From positions 107,550 to 171,549 of the forward strand of contig JAMQCK010000024.1 of the NCBI GenBank assembly GCA_024196135.1: a stretch of DNA of 64,000 nucleotides, written 5' to 3'. Under the pieces are notes generated by a model. The model had not been told where the DNA came from, ran no database searches, and saw only the letters and a program-made list of their open reading frames with translations. This DNA comes from Pleurotus ostreatus/Saccharomyces cerevisiae fusant (Eukaryota; Opisthokonta). Shown one piece after another: positions 22,345 through 35,257 of this stretch (position 1 is its first letter; every line of letters begins with the position of its first letter). A program made the position numbers and the translations under genes.

Positions 22345-24789
22345 TTACTTCGCCAATACCAAGCACGTCCTCGACGGGATATAGACCTGCAGCTGTGTTC
22401 AATTATATGCGGATACTTCGCCTCAACCCACTGCACTTACATGCATCCAGTTCTTCCTTCCATTCCACTCAATCGGCGTCGTGTGGTACGTCGTGCCCAT
22501 CGAGATGTTCTCAAAGCCGCCAAAGTCCTTCTCGTCGCTGCTTAGGACGGCATGGTACTCGCCCGCGTCCTCGACGCCAATGCGGTAGTCGGAGTAGCTT
22601 TGCGTGGGGTGGAAGTTGAAGATAAAGACGAGGCCGGCGCGCTCGTAGACGATGACCTTGTCGCCCTCGTGCTTGAGGGAGACGTAGGCCTGCGGCGCCT
22701 CGAGCCAACGGTACTTCCCGGCAGCGCGGTTCATGGCGCGGTCAAAGTTGTTGAGGTACCGGTAGCGCAGAAGCGGGTCGTCAACGACATTCCATTGCCG
22801 GCGAGCGTAGTGGAAGGAGTTGCCGTTACCTTCGCGAGGGAAGTCAAGCCACTGGGAGCGCCGTCAGCTCGTAGATAAATGTCTGCTACTGATGACATTA
22901 CCTCGGGGTGGCCAAATTCGTTGCCCTCGAAGTTCAGGTAACCTTCCCCACCCAGAGAGTGTGTGATGAGCCTGCAGATCGTCAACACACGAAGGCCAGA
23001 CGATGTGTAGTAAGCTGACCTGATCATCTTGTGCAACGCCAACCCACGAGCAATAACCGGTGTCATAGGCGTCAAGTCCGACATATTCGTGTCTGTCCTG
23101 CCGTCAGCCTCTCCCCCACCTCAGCTCAGCAGTAAAACAGCGCATACACATTTCCTTGTCCATCAGCCAGAACGCCAATGTCTTGTCGCCGACGAGCGCC
23201 TGATCGTGACTCTCCGCATACGCAATGCTCTTCTCCCCGTGGCGGCGGTTCGTCAAGGTGTGCACAATGTTGCCGATGTCCCACTCATCGTCGGCCTTGT
23301 GCTTGAGCAGCTTGATCCACATGTCCGGGACGGCCATAGAGAGGCGGTAGTCGAAGCCAACGCCGCCCTTGTCGACCGGAATACAAAGGAGAGGCATCCC
23401 GGAGACGTCTTCGGCGATGGTTAGTGCGGTGGGGAACATGGAGTGGACTGCATCGTTGGCCTGAGCAAGGCGTCAGAAAGAGTGCAGACCTAGGATATCA
23501 GAGCACCTACCAGCATTAAGTAGACAACAGCCTCAACGTCCTGCGAGTCGCCAAAGTATTCATGGTACCCGCCCGAGAAGCCGGTCCCGATACCATGGTG
23601 CTTGTACATCATGCTCGTTACGCCGTCGAAGCGAAAGCCATCGAACTGATATTCCTCCAGCCAGAACCGCAAGTTGCTGAGAAGGAAGCGCAGCACTTCG
23701 TACGAGCCGTAGTTGAAGAGACGGCTGTCCCACAGCTCGTGCTTGCCCTTCGGACCACCGTGGAAGTAAAGGTGGTCCGTGCCGTCGAGTTCGTTGAGGC
23801 CGTCCAGGACGTTCTTGCATGCGTGCGAGTGAACCACATCAAGAAGGACGGTCAAGCCCATGCCGTGGGCGGTGTCGACGAGTTCCTTCAGTTCCTCAGG
23901 CGTGCCGTACCGCGAACTCGCAGCGAAGAAGTTGGTAACCTGGTACCCGAAAGCTATGGTACCGTCAGCACGCATATATGCCCAAGACCGGCGCATACAT
24001 ACAGGCGTAGTACGCGTGCTCCATGACAGCCATGAGCTGGATGACATTGTAACCTAGATCGGCGATGCGAGGGAGGATGTTCTGCGTGAACTCCTTATAC
24101 GTCCCCACTCGTCCCTCGGGGGTGGAAATGCCAACATGCGCCTCGTATACGCGCACATTGTCGGCCTTCGGAGGTCGCGGGTTCTTGAACTTGTACTGCT
24201 GGGACTCCGGCGGGTTCCAGAAGCGCGCCTCGTAGACGGGGGAGACGTTGAGGTCCTGTGTTACGCGCTTGATCCAGGCTGGGATACGCTCAATGCGCTC
24301 CCCATGGGGAAGAATCAGCGAGATCTTCGCATGACATCAGTATGCGGGCAATGGCCTTCGGGACGCGCCGCGCACCTTGAGCTTCGAGTCGTGGGGAATG
24401 GCGCAGACGCCGTCCTTCGCAGGGACCGTAACCTCCCAGACGCCGTAGTTATCCTTCTTCATGGGGTGACTGATGCGGTTCCAGTCGTCTGCGCGAAGGT
24501 GAGCTCGCGCGAACGCGGGTATGCACGGGCACTCACTGAACTCCCCGATGAGGTACGCCTCCGTCGCGTTGGGCGCCCACTCGCGGTACACCACGTCCCC
24601 GTTCTCCCTCACATTGAACCCGAACTTGTTGAAGCCCTTTGAGAAGCCCTCGTAGCCGCCTTCATGCTCGTCGATCCTGTCCTTCCACTGCCGGTACAGG
24701 TCGTGCCTGTGGATGATCGAGGGTACATTGGGCTCGAGGTAGCCGTCGACCTCGAGAACTGCCTTGGGATCGAGGGGCGCGGTGGGCAT
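22345..24789 (-). CDS. GLC3: 1,4-alpha-glucan (glycogen) branching enzyme
   Basis: Cytosolic enzyme that introduces alpha-1,6 branches into glycogen. About 690 residues over several exons, normal for the eukaryotic enzyme. An N-terminal CBM48-like domain ([19 protein letters not shown]) is followed by a GH13 barrel with all four conserved regions: [18 protein letters not shown] (Asp nucleophile), [10 protein letters not shown] (Glu acid/base) and AESHDQ. The C-terminal beta domain ends after a last intron: splicing GATGCAT to the acceptor just before 22378 gives [17 protein letters not shown] and a stop at 22345, which matches the family C-terminus; reading through instead gives a shorter tail ending HVSAVG. 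The start at 24789 gives [18 protein letters not shown], as in other basidiomycetes. Confidence 0.96.
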
Positions 24790-25126
24790 TCTGCTATCGA
24801 TGCGGGGCTCGATGTGATGAACGTTGGAGCGAGAGAGAGCAGTCGGCCGTCCTGGTCCCCATTATCGACGCGTCCAGGACCTGACCGTGACGTCGATGAT
24901 GCCCACGCACGTGTCACATGCCCCGCAATCACCCCCGCATGGGGATCCGTCGGCTAGGCGCGCCTCAGGCTCTCGCCTCTGCACTCATATTCACACACTC
25001 GATTCACAGGCCGACTTCAGTGGGAAAATGACATGCTCTCCGGCCTACGTACTTTTGGCTCGCACAAATACCTGTGATATGTAATTATTTACGACAGAGT
25101 ATCGAACAATGGGTAGTTCGAATAAC
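24790..25126. other. Intergenic region, no gene seen
   Basis: 337 bp holding the branching-enzyme promoter and PEX14 3' UTR; no distinctive motif seen. Confidence 0.5.
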
Positions 25127-26768
25127 CTATCGAGGTATAGACGGGAGGAAAGACCGCCTATGCATGTTGTTAGCAAACATATCAAGTCGCAGCCGCATCC
25201 CCACTCACCGATTGAGCACCAAGCCCTTTAAAGCCCGAATCTCCTTCCGCATATCCTCTTCCACGGGCCCAAGCCCTGACGAGCCCAAGCCATACTGAGG
25301 CCCGTTCGGGCGGAAAGGCGCGTACACCTGCGAGCTGAGGTAGCCGGTGAAGTCACCGAGCGTCTGCAGAGTGCGCTGGAAGGGCCGGTTCTCTGTCTCC
25401 GAAGGGAGCTTCGCCATACTAGCGGAGAGGGAGTTGAGGGAGGATAGCAAAGGTGGGGTGGGCAGGACTTCCGGCGCCACGTATCGCCATCGCTGCAAGC
25501 CCTGAACGTCGTCGACTTCAGAGGCGAACAAAGGTGATGTGCTGAGCGTGTCCCACAGATGGCCCTGTGTATGAGTCGGTACGCGACAAGCACAGGACTG
25601 GAGCAAAAGACTCACCTCCCGCACCAGCCCCTCCTCACTCAACAACCACGGTATCCTCCCCTCCAACACTCTAAACACATCCTCCGTCGTCGGTAGCGCA
25701 CCCTCCTTCTCTTTCTCCTTTGCCTCACCCTCCTTCTTCTCCCTCCCCTTCAGCTCCTCCAACGCGCACCTCAGCAGCGTCACCGCAGGTATCTCCCCCA
25801 CCTCCACCTTCTCCGCCTCCGCCAGCTGCAGGGCAGCTTTCACCGTATGGCAGTCCCTCCACTTTACGGGCTCGGTGTTGGGGTCGGGGCGCGGGAGGTC
25901 CTTGAGGTCTTCTGTAAGGTTGTCTTTGGTAGACTTGAGGGAGGTGTTGAGTTTGTCCATGAGGCAGCGCTGGTGGGTGAGGAGGCCTCGGCGCGCGGTG
26001 GCCGTGCGGAGGATGCGGGGGAGGAGGAAGCGCTGGGAAGGCGGTCAGAATAGAGTCAGAAAGGACGAGATAGGTGAGCGTACGTAGTAGATGAAGATCA
26101 GAACGGCAGATCCACCAGCTAGCCATGACAGCGCACGCGCCGCAGCGAGCAGCAGGCCAGGCAGGTTTGAAGGAGGAGGTTGGGGATATGTTGGCGGAGG
26201 AGGGAGCAGGCGCTGAGATTGGATGGTCTGAGGCTGTTGGGCAGACTGATGAGGTGGTTGAGCGGGCTGAGACTGAGGCTGGAGCTGAGGTTGTGCAGGC
26301 TGGGGCTTAGGCTGAAGCTGAAGGACAGCACAAGCAATCAATATCTTCTTAAACGCACAACATGCACCCACTCACCGTCTCTCTTAGCACCGCATCCACC
26401 TCCTCCACCTTCAGCCCCTTCTCAGACAGGAACCTCCGTTTCCCGGCGTCATCTTGCTGCTGAATTTGCGGGGAAGCAAGAAAGTGGCGAGCGCGTTCGA
26501 GGAGGGTGGTCCTGTCCTCTGCTACCGACGAAGCAGCTTGTGGTATCGTCTGAGCAGCTTCTGGTGGTGGTGTCGTTGCAGCTTCAGGTATCGTTGGAGC
26601 GGTCACATCCGCAGGAGGTTCCGAAGGGGGCTGAGGAACACGCTCGGAGACGGTGGGTGCTTGTGGGGGAACATCTGGCGAGGAAGGAACTGCCGAGGGT
26701 CCTCCCTGAGAAGTAGATACCGAGCTCTCTGGGACAGCAGGGCCCGTATGGTCCTTTCCGTCAGACAT
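25127..26768 (-). CDS. PEX14: Peroxin-14, peroxisomal docking protein
   Basis: Central component of the peroxisomal import docking complex, binding PEX5 and PEX13 at the membrane. The acidic, Pro-rich N-terminus is followed by the conserved Pex14 N domain: LLERARHFLASPQI and KRRFLSEKGLKVEEVDAVL. Then come a Pro/Gln-rich linker, a hydrophobic segment (LLLAAARALSWLAGGSAVLIFIYY) and a helical, charged region with probable coiled coil (LNTSLKSTKDNLTEDLKDL). The frame reaches a stop at 25205 directly after VLNR, but the sequence there (CG then GTGAGT) is a good donor; splicing to the acceptor at about 25162 adds RSFLPSIPR and a stop at 25127, which I prefer. About 470 residues. The start at 26768 gives MSDGKDHTGPAVPESS. 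Confidence 0.9.
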
Positions 26769-27375
26769 AACAAATGATCAAGGAGAGTCCAGTTCAAGCA
26801 AGAGACGATGAGAGCAAGTCTTGCGACGCGCGCCTGCCAGCGTTCGCGTCAAGCGCGGATATGCGCTCCGGACGAGCCGGTCCTTGCCATGTGATTTTGC
26901 ACTCTCGTTGTTCTCCCAAATCCGGAAATCAATGGCAATGCGAGATGCTATTTCCTTGCAGGTGTACAACAGTGAGGAGCGAGTATACAGGTCAGCATCA
27001 AGGACGGCGAGAGGCAGAAGAGTAAGAGAATGATAACCGAGAGCGAGATAAGGATATAAAAGCGTTGACGAAGAAGAGAAAGGGATAACGAAGAAAAGAC
27101 AGCGGTATAAAAAGCCAAAAGAAGGCGCGAATCAAATGCTCCAGTATAACAACGGAAGTCTGATCAGTGAAGCGTGAAGATGCAGAATGCTAGTAGCTGT
27201 ATGAGCTGCTGGAAATTGTCCGGGCGAGGATAAGTGAACGAACGACCCTATAAGCTGTCGATAAGGATACGGGAGAGAACTGAATGGATGTCCGAGAAGG
27301 GTATAAAAATGACAGAGAGCAGGAAGAAAGTGAAGGCGCGGCGGAAGCTGTTTCTGAGGCGCTTTTTGCGCGACC
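26769..27375. other. Intergenic region, purine-rich, no gene seen
   Basis: 607 bp between the PEX14 start and the stop of the methyltransferase gene. From about 27000 to 27350 it is strongly purine-rich on the plus strand (runs of GAAGA/GAGA) and AT-richer than neighbours. It likely holds the PEX14 promoter and a 3' UTR. Confidence 0.5.
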
Positions 27376-29252
27376 TCAATCGCAGGGCTCGGGCGCGTCG
27401 TTCTGCAAGGTAATCGTCAGACGCGACGAAGATGAAGGCGTGCAGAAAGTCAACGTACCCCGCGCACAAACGTCCACATATGGCACGTTATATACCCCCG
27501 CGCAAACCCGGCACCAGCGTACGCAAAGAGGTATCTCCACTTCCTCTTGAACGCGTCGAAGTCGCCTGGGTTGTTTGCGAGACTGGGGAAGTCCTTGGCG
27601 ACAAGGTCCTGGGTAAGGTTGGCGTCTAGCCGCCTGTCCCACTCTCTCAACGTTCGCGGGTAGTCTGTGCGGAGCTTCAGCAGGGATAAAAGGTCAATAT
27701 ATGCGCGGCTTACGAGCAGAGTGGTTGACGACGGACTCCAGGGCTAACCTCCCGTGGCAGGCGCTGTGTGCAGCGGTGATGATGGCGGTGGCACTAGGCA
27801 AGCACGAATTTGGCCACATATAGCGGCGCATAAAGTCCTCCGCTCTAAGGTAAATCAGCCTCGATGCGTCGGCAAATCAGATGCAGGCAACGTACTGGTA
27901 TGTGGTGAAGCGGCATTCGGGGAAGGTCGACGAACTAATGACGGCCGTGGCGTTGCATGATTTCAAGGCGAAGTCGATGAGCTTGAAGTACATGTTGTAG
28001 TATTTGGCACCGACGTGCTGCGTGGAAGGTCAGCTTGAGCATATACGGCAGGTGAACGTCGGAAGACCTACCTCGACCATCTCAATGCTGATGAATGCAT
28101 CGAAGGCCTTCTCGAATTCGAGAGGTATCTCTCGGTAGTCGAGCAGGTGGACGCGGACCTTGTCCTCAACGCCTGCCTCGCGTATGCGCTCCTCCGCGAG
28201 GCGCTTCTGTTCGATGGAGAGTGTGAGCGTGTCGACCTCGCAGCCGTAGTCGACCGCCGCGGTGATAGCCAGCGCGCCCCAGCCGGAACCAAACTCGAGG
28301 ATGCGGTGACCTGGACCGACGCGGGCTTTTTGTAGGACGAAGTGGATTTTCCGTTGTTGGGCGGCTTCGAGGTCGCCGGGTGTGGACCCGGAGATCACGT
28401 CGCGGCGGACGCCTCCCTCCTCCTCGCCCCATAACGCGCAGGAGTACATCATCTCCTTGCTGAGGAAGGCCTAGAAACGATGGTCAGCAGCGCCAACGTC
28501 GAGAAGCTCATCACTTACCTTGAACAGTTCGTTGGACTGATCATAGCTGGCGATCACGTTGAGTCTGGAGTTTGCTCGGGTCTGACCGAGCAAGCCGTTG
28601 TATAGCGCTGATGTTGCCGCTGAGAGGCGGGAGAATGTCGACGATAATGAGCTCTCCATTCCCGCCTCGTTGTCTATCCATAGCTAAATAACGATGAGAG
28701 GAAGCAGTTGGGCGGGAGATCGTATTCACGCACCTTCATAACATCCCGCAAGTTGTCGACCTGAACGTCGCCGATCATGTATGCTTCACTGACTGATGTC
28801 GCAATCAATGTACTGTACCCATCATGCAAGAGCGGTAGGCTTACAACCAAGGTCCGAGGCGCTGTATAGAGGATGAGAAAAGGGACGAAGGACAGGACCC
28901 GAAGCACGCACAGCAGCATTCGTAACCAAAAGTTGTCGTTCGTGACGATGAGGGTGACATTATTGCATCCGGGCTCGTAGCGTCCGTAGCTACGCGTCCC
29001 TTCGCTGTCGGTGACGGTGAGGACGCCATCGGTGATCGCGTCGTTGAGGACGGCCAGTATGGACTTGCGCGCTGCAAAACGCGGTCAGCTCGACGCGTCG
29101 CGTACGCGATGTGTCGGGGGATCCGCACCGAATGAAACAAGCGACGCTCTGGGGCTGAGCAAGGTGAGGGAGAACGGGGACCGTCGTTTTCTTATCGAGA
29201 TCATGGACGCGGAGAAGAAACTGAGGCGGGTCTCGATGGAGGACGGCGTCAT
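27376..29252 (-). CDS. Cyclopropane-fatty-acyl-phospholipid synthase-like methyltransferase
   Basis: SAM-dependent enzyme that would methylenate or methylate unsaturated acyl chains of membrane lipids. About 510 residues in several exons. The N-terminal lipid-binding half (ARKSILAVLNDAITDGVLTV, HDGYSTLIATSVSEAYMIGD) contains a hydrophobic patch. The methyltransferase half has motif I ILEFGSGWGALAI, TLTLSIEQKRLAEERI and FDAFISIEMVEHVGAKYYNMYF, the last joined across an intron, then an AEDFMRRYMWPNSCLPS segment of the CFA type. Exon 1 may start at 29252 (MTPSSIETRLSFF) or 29204 (MISIRKRRSPF); an Arg-rich amphipathic start could be an organelle signal. The 3' end is spliced after MWTFVRG to NDAPEPCD and a stop at 27376. 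A sphingolipid C9-methyltransferase is the main alternative but fits the N-terminal half less well. Confidence 0.87.
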
Positions 29253-30982
29253 CGGGATCTGGGCGGGCGAAGAAAGCGGCGAGGGAAAGGAGCAGGCGGG
29301 CCAGCTATATGTACCGGTGTTGACAGAGAAACAGGGACAAACCCGGCTCGCGGAATCGGGTCAAGAAGATGACGACTGCAGGAAAAGGTTGAGCCAGGTC
29401 CAGCAGCCTTCGCAAAGAACGCAGGTAAGCAACAGTAATGCCGTGGTTCCCATTCCGGTTCATCCTGTCAAGCATTCGCTGAAATCTGGGCGCGTCTTTT
29501 GCGGTCTTGTGCGACGGCTTGTCAACGAGCGGAGCGGTACGCAGCGCTTCCTTCAGAATAAGTCGGCTCCCAGTTGACAGACAGTCCGCGAGAGGACGGG
29601 AAAAATACTGGCGAAGAGCATGGCGAAAAAGCAAGCAGCAACGATTTCTTGGGGTTCAGCCCATCCCGAGAAGCCCGCGTCTGCGCAACCATCGAGGATC
29701 CTGAGGCCTTACAGCCGCCTTCGCCAGTGCTTTGAGCGTTCGAATTTGTGGAACCAGGAAACAGAGTTTCAGTTTGCCCCCGCACGACGATCACCGGGAC
29801 GTTTCCGGACAGCGGATCTGAACGTCGATCTCGGTATCACCCGAAGATACACCCACGAGCGCCCATACAAAGCTGAACATTGAAGCCAAGTCGTGTCTGT
29901 CGGGAGCTATCGCGGAGATGGCAAGCATGTCTTCCCCTCCATCGATAGCTTTTCAGGGTGAGGGTCCTTGGCTAGGCAACGAAGTGTCTACCACGGAAGC
30001 CCTTCGTTATCGAGACGAACGAAGTCGGTAGCAATGATATCTCGAGGCCCTCGAGTCCTCGACCAGGGACAGATGCCCTTCTTCACGGCTGTCGTTACGC
30101 AGAAGCTTGATTTCAATGCAACGCCGATACCTTTGCTTCTATGAACTTCTATCAGCCCTCTACAAGACCCAAAAGTGGACTCGAATACGTACTGTAACAT
30201 GCTGAAGACGGTCTGAAGATAGCGACGCTGCTTACAGACCCTCCGAGACGTAGCAGCGGTAGCAAGGAGTAGACTTCGACCAAAGCCCGGAGTAGCCCCA
30301 GCGTGCCAAGTCAAGCAACGAGCCTGCGTATCGCCTATCCTGCACATGCACCAGCGCCAACGCATTGACGACCGCTCGAAAAAGGACGTCTTCCAGCCCT
30401 GTGACGAAGTCGATCCAGGAACACTCAACTGCGCTCCTGCCATCCCCTCCAGATCATCGTCCTTGGATCGTCGGCGTATTATCTAGCCCATGACGCCCCC
30501 ATGCGCCAATCCCAGCAATCGCAAAAGAGCCACATTCAGCGCCTCTGTCAGCGTCGGAGTCAGTCTGTCCACGAGCAACTTCCAAGAACGCCGGCGGTGT
30601 TCGCGCTGCAGGTACGGCCCGAGCGTCGACTAACGCCGCTGTATCACCTTTCGTGAAGTCAAGTGCCGTCGGTGGTGTCAAGTACCTCCCGCTGTGTCAA
30701 GGACCGTCCGAGAAAGGCGAGAAAAGCACAGTCGAGCGCGCAGGCGGCTTCCCTCCGGGACATCGGAGAGGGCGAGCGCGGTCGTTCGTGTTCCTCGCAG
30801 AATATTCCTCTACCGATTTGTCCCTCGACGTGACATTCCTACTGAATAAACGAGAAGCAGCGATGGAGCAGATAAAGACTTGATGAAGCAGGTGAAGGCA
30901 CAAGAAAGCAGTAGACGACACAGCGAAGCAATCGAAAGCATAACGAAGCAGCCGAGGCATAACGAAGCAGTGGAAGGCACCA
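29253..30982. other. Intergenic region, no gene seen
   Basis: 1.73 kb between the start of the CFA-like gene and the end of the XPF-like gene. ORFs up to about 150 codons occur on both strands but lack domains and credible splice chains. From 30840 to 31010 the word GAAGCA recurs many times in one orientation, a degenerate low-complexity stretch. Confidence 0.5.
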
Positions 30983-33900
30983 CTAATTTTCTGGTGCGAG
31001 CAGTTCGGATGAAGCACCGACCAGGGACATCGCTTCGACCTGCTGCCGGCGGTCGGATAGAACAGAGTTGAAGGATTCCTGTGTTCGCGGGTTTATTCAG
31101 CTTCGTAGGCGAGGCTGGTTTACGTTGGGGATTAGGCACATACCACTCGGTCCACGCCAATGAAGGGTCCGAAGAAATCGAGACGTTGCTTCGGAGACAT
31201 ATTCAGGACGTCCTGCATGGTAAGGTCCTCCTGACAAAGCATAATAATGGCGGCGAAGACGTTCATGCCTTTCACGACGGCAAAGTCCATTTCACCCTGT
31301 CGTGTCCGATCAATCACCAGTCTCAACCTGAAGATACGCCTGTGAACGTACCTCGTAAGGCTCATCATCCAGCCACTCCCTCCCGCCCCAAAGCGCCCCC
31401 TCCGTCTTGTCCTTCTCCTCCGCCTCATTCCCAAACATGCGCACGAACAACGCCGCCTCCGACACCGTGTCCGCAAACGCAAACTTCACCTCCGTCTCTT
31501 CACGACTCGTCCCACACGCCTGCTCAATGTTCAGGTCGCGCCGCAGCTTCTGCAGCGCCTTCAGCACCGGAGGCGTATATGCGAAGGGCGCCGCGCTGCG
31601 TCGCTCGATCTTCTTCGCATACGTCGAAGGGTAAGCCTCGAGGATGACGAGCAGGCGGTCAAAGTTCCATGTCTGCGCCGCGATGCGCGCGACGGCGTCC
31701 GCGCAGTCGCCAGGGAGAGACAGGAGCGAGACGAGAAGAACGCCTGTATGCGCGTCGATGATGAAGTCGACGCCGCCCAAGCTATCGCGCTCGACTACAT
31801 CGATGGCGCATTCCTCAGAGCGCAGGCCGCGCATGAGAGCCTGCTTCTGCACACAGTCGATCGAGGCAAGGTAGCGGTGCACTGTTGCTGGGATCGTCCA
31901 AGTCGAAGGCAGCCGGAGGGTGTTCACATCGTAGATGGTCTCAGGGGGTTTCCGCGGTTCCTCAGGAGTTGCTGGTCGCGAGATGACAGGAGGCGGAAGC
32001 GGCGCGGGTGCAGTGACCTTCTTCGCGCGTAGCAGAGCGAAATCGAATATTCCGAGCGAGTGATTGGCGAGGTCGGCAGCGGCAGCAATATCGAAGTCTT
32101 CAGCATGAAAAGTTGCACGAGTGGAACGCTCAGAGGGCTTTGAGTGGTTATCAAAGATGTCCTCCCTCGCAGTCGTAGCCTCGTCGAGGCTCGAGGGTTC
32201 GTCGCGCACACGAGATTGAGACCGACGGGACGTCGCAGGCTGCAGGGAATCGAAGGAAAGAGGGATAAACTGCGATCCATCGACGTAGTCCGGCTCCGGC
32301 GTGATCAAGGATAATTGAGACTCGACCTCGACCTCGCTCTGCGTCCTCGACGGGTAGGCTTGAGGAGGCTCGAAAGTCAATTGTAGAGCATTGGACGACA
32401 GCATCGAGAGATCGTCCATCTCGGCGTTCCCGAAGTCGATCGCGGAGGAGAAAAAGCTGGGGGAGCGAGCGGCAGGCATGTCATAGTCAGCGTAGTCCAG
32501 CGAAGAGATTTCGGTATAGGGGTCGTGCGCAAATTGCGGTATATTCTCTTTGTCGTCGTTATAATCGTCGTAGGGCATCTGTTGGTCGTAGGCTGGCCCG
32601 TCATCATGGAGCTGCCGATTATCAAAAGGGTATTGTTCGACGATCGGCTCGTGTTCGTAGGGCTGGTCGTTCACCAAGGTCGGAGCAGCTGGCGACGGTG
32701 TAGGCGCACCAGTCTCGAGAGCAGATGTAACAGGGGCGAGCAAAGCATGATTAGAGCGCATATAGGCAGCAAATGGGATGTCGGCATGAGCAGGGTGAGC
32801 AGTGATAGAATTTCTCGGAGCGGCGTCATTGTGTGGGCGTTCGACGTGTTCTTGTATGCGTTCGACACCCTCGCCCCGTGGCTTAGAAGCCGGAAGGTCG
32901 TCGAGAAGCACAATACCGGAGTCGTCTATGATGGTCGTCACCGCGTCAGAGGGCGCCTGAGGAGTGTATGTGGGCGCCTCGGTGCGCGGGCGTTTTGCGA
33001 TTCGCTCTGGCTGTAACTCTACGGCGAGCTCGTCCTCGACCGTCTCTTCCGCGGGCGGCACGTATCCCGAACGTCGCCAGCGCTCTTCTCTCGTCAAAAT
33101 GAGGTCGCAGCGCCAAAGGTCATCCTCGATCGAGTCCTGAATCGCAAGCCGACGATCCTTGTCGTTCCATGGATCCTTCGCGTTCCCGTTTTGGCTGATG
33201 ATGCACGCCTTCGCAAACAGGGTCTGCACTTGCTCGTTCATAGCCTCGAGCGACGTGCCGTCAAAATCCTGATGGTCAAACAGAGTTGCCGCGCCGCAAG
33301 CTTCGTCTCGCGTCGGGAGTACGGCATCGCTCTTGAACAGCCTGCCCAAAAATCAGCAAGGCAAGTCAGGGATGTCGCACGCATACGCACATCCAGGACA
33401 AACTGGTATTCAGCGACGGCAGCCCTTTCGCGCGGCGCAAAAACTGGTGGACCGACTTCGTCTTGCTGTCCGACTTCGGAGGCGGCAGCAACTGCGCGAA
33501 TTTTCCTGGAATAAACAGCCCTCCAGCCTCATGCTCGTTCGGTGGTGATAGCTCCGGGACTGAAACGTCGTCAACACGCCGACTCGCGGATGCCTAGCAA
33601 TCACCCACCATCCATGAGCAAATCCGCCTTATCATCCGGTCTATCCTTCATGATCAAATCCGCTGGGTGCTCCTTCACCTCACGGTATATCTGCCCCACG
33701 TCCAAACTCAGCTCCTCGTCCCCGAGCAGCCTGCGCAGCCGGTCTTCCCGGCCCACCGGCGACGGTGGCGCGCCCACAAGCGAGAGCGAGGGCGGTGATG
33801 AAGCGGGTGCAGGGTCAGGTGTTTGTGGGCGTTCATCTGTTTTGGTATTTCCATCGCTTTGAGCGGAGATTAAGGGCATGAGGAAAGCGCTTAGACTGGG

Positions 33901-35257
33901 CATGCAGGGTCAGGATCGAATCGAGAACATGGTTATGAATGGTACGCACGCTTTGTCGGAGCCGAGGGGCTTCTGGGAAGTGGCACGACCGTCCAGCCTT
34001 TCCTTGCGAGGGAATATGACGGTGTCTTGAAAAAATGAGCGACGACGAGTGTACAAGTAACGATGGTGCGTACCCATGGTCTCGAAAAGCGACAGAGGTT
34101 CGGTAGGCGGTGTGCTGGTCTGAAACAGCTCATCCAGACGGTCATCCTCCTGCGATGCCGAGGGTGTCGTAAGCGGTGAGGGAGATGATCGTAATGCCGC
34201 TATGATAAAAAACCATGAATGCGCTCACTGCTCGATGGGATAATCACTTACACCACCCATCGACAACGACCATGTTGGTCATGTGGGGTTCCATATCTTC
34301 CTCGGCAGGTAACGCAGGCAAGGATGCTTTCGGTAAGTCTGCAATCGTATGAGGTGCCTTTGGGGCAGGCGGTGGCGGCTGGCCATTTCCGGGTCGTTGT
34401 AAACGCGCAAACAGTGGCATGAACGGAGAAGGCAAGCGTTCGCGCTCAGCAGGTGGCGAAGGTGGTCGTCGTGGGTCCAGCCATGAATTGCAGTATTCCG
34501 CGGAGTTGAACTGGCTGGACTTTATCAAGCTGCGAACGGGGTCCAATTCATGAGCGGGAAGCTGGAACTTGATGTCGCTGTGTATGCATCAGCACCCACA
34601 AAGTCATTTCGATCCACTGCGGACTCACAGACATGCCGACAGGTCAAGGTTAGGTTCGGGGATAGGTTGGACGTCCACCGGCTGCAGGGAATGCGCAGAT
34701 TGCACTGCACCGTATGTCGACGCGGGTCCTTTCCCAAGTCTTCCTAGATGAGGCGTTTCTAACCGAGCCTTCCGCGACATGGCAGGCGATGGGGGCCGAT
34801 ACGGAGGCGTGAGGCACTCGTCTGCATGGAACTCAGCGTTGTACCAAGAAGAGAAGTCTCATTGAGTACATTGATCGTCGTAGGCGGCTTGCTCAGCTCT
34901 GTTGCGAGGTAGGACCTTTGTATACTTCTTGATGTATTCCACGATGTGCTGGTCAATCTGAAGCTTCTCATCGAAAGACAGGGACTCGATGGCATGCTTG
35001 GCCAGAAATTTCTCGAGAGGGTCGACATCGACAGGGAGACGTAACGAGCTCGTGTCGTATTCAGGTATTTGGGTGAGGTAGCCAGAGATCAGCTAGAACC
35101 TGATTGGCGACGTGAAGTCCTCGTAATGCGAATTGAATACCTGATCGAAGAGGCTCTCGGTGTACTCGATGTAATCGGTCGCCAGGTGCTGCAGGGAGTA
35201 GTCGAGGAGCAGCGAGCGGACATGTTGGCGCAGCTTGGGGTCCTCGTACTCCTCCAT
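30983..35257 (-). CDS. Large protein with C-terminal XPF-like domain, candidate meiotic SHOC1/Zip2 homologue
   Basis: About 1,200 residues over at least eight exons. Exon 1 starts MEEYEDPKLRQHVRSLLLDY. Later joins I could check in frame include DDQ/YECLTPPYRPPSP, DGW/SALRSSPSP, ETM/DTVIFPRKERLDG and SDK/ALSAFLMP. The middle (about 32300-33300) is acidic, low-complexity and disordered. The C-terminal 250 residues resemble an ERCC4/XPF nuclease-type fold (VERDSLGGVDFIIDAHTGVL, WNFDRLLVILEAYPS, KFAFADTVSEAALFVRMFG) followed by a helix-hairpin-helix-like region (VKGMNVFAAIIMLCQEDLTM, MSPKQRLDFFGPFIGVDRV). The nuclease motif lacks a clear ERKxxxD, as in SHOC1/Zip2, which stabilise meiotic crossover intermediates. 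The frame stops at 31132 if unspliced, but a GT..AG intron there leads to a further exon ending at 30983 (VESFNSVLSDRRQQ ... LLAPEN). Function is inferred from fold resemblance only. Confidence 0.65.

Noticed and set aside
30840..31010. GAAGCA-rich stretch as a satellite or CRISPR-like repeat
   Set aside because: Spacing is irregular and units are only six bases; part of it lies in the last exon of the XPF-like gene.
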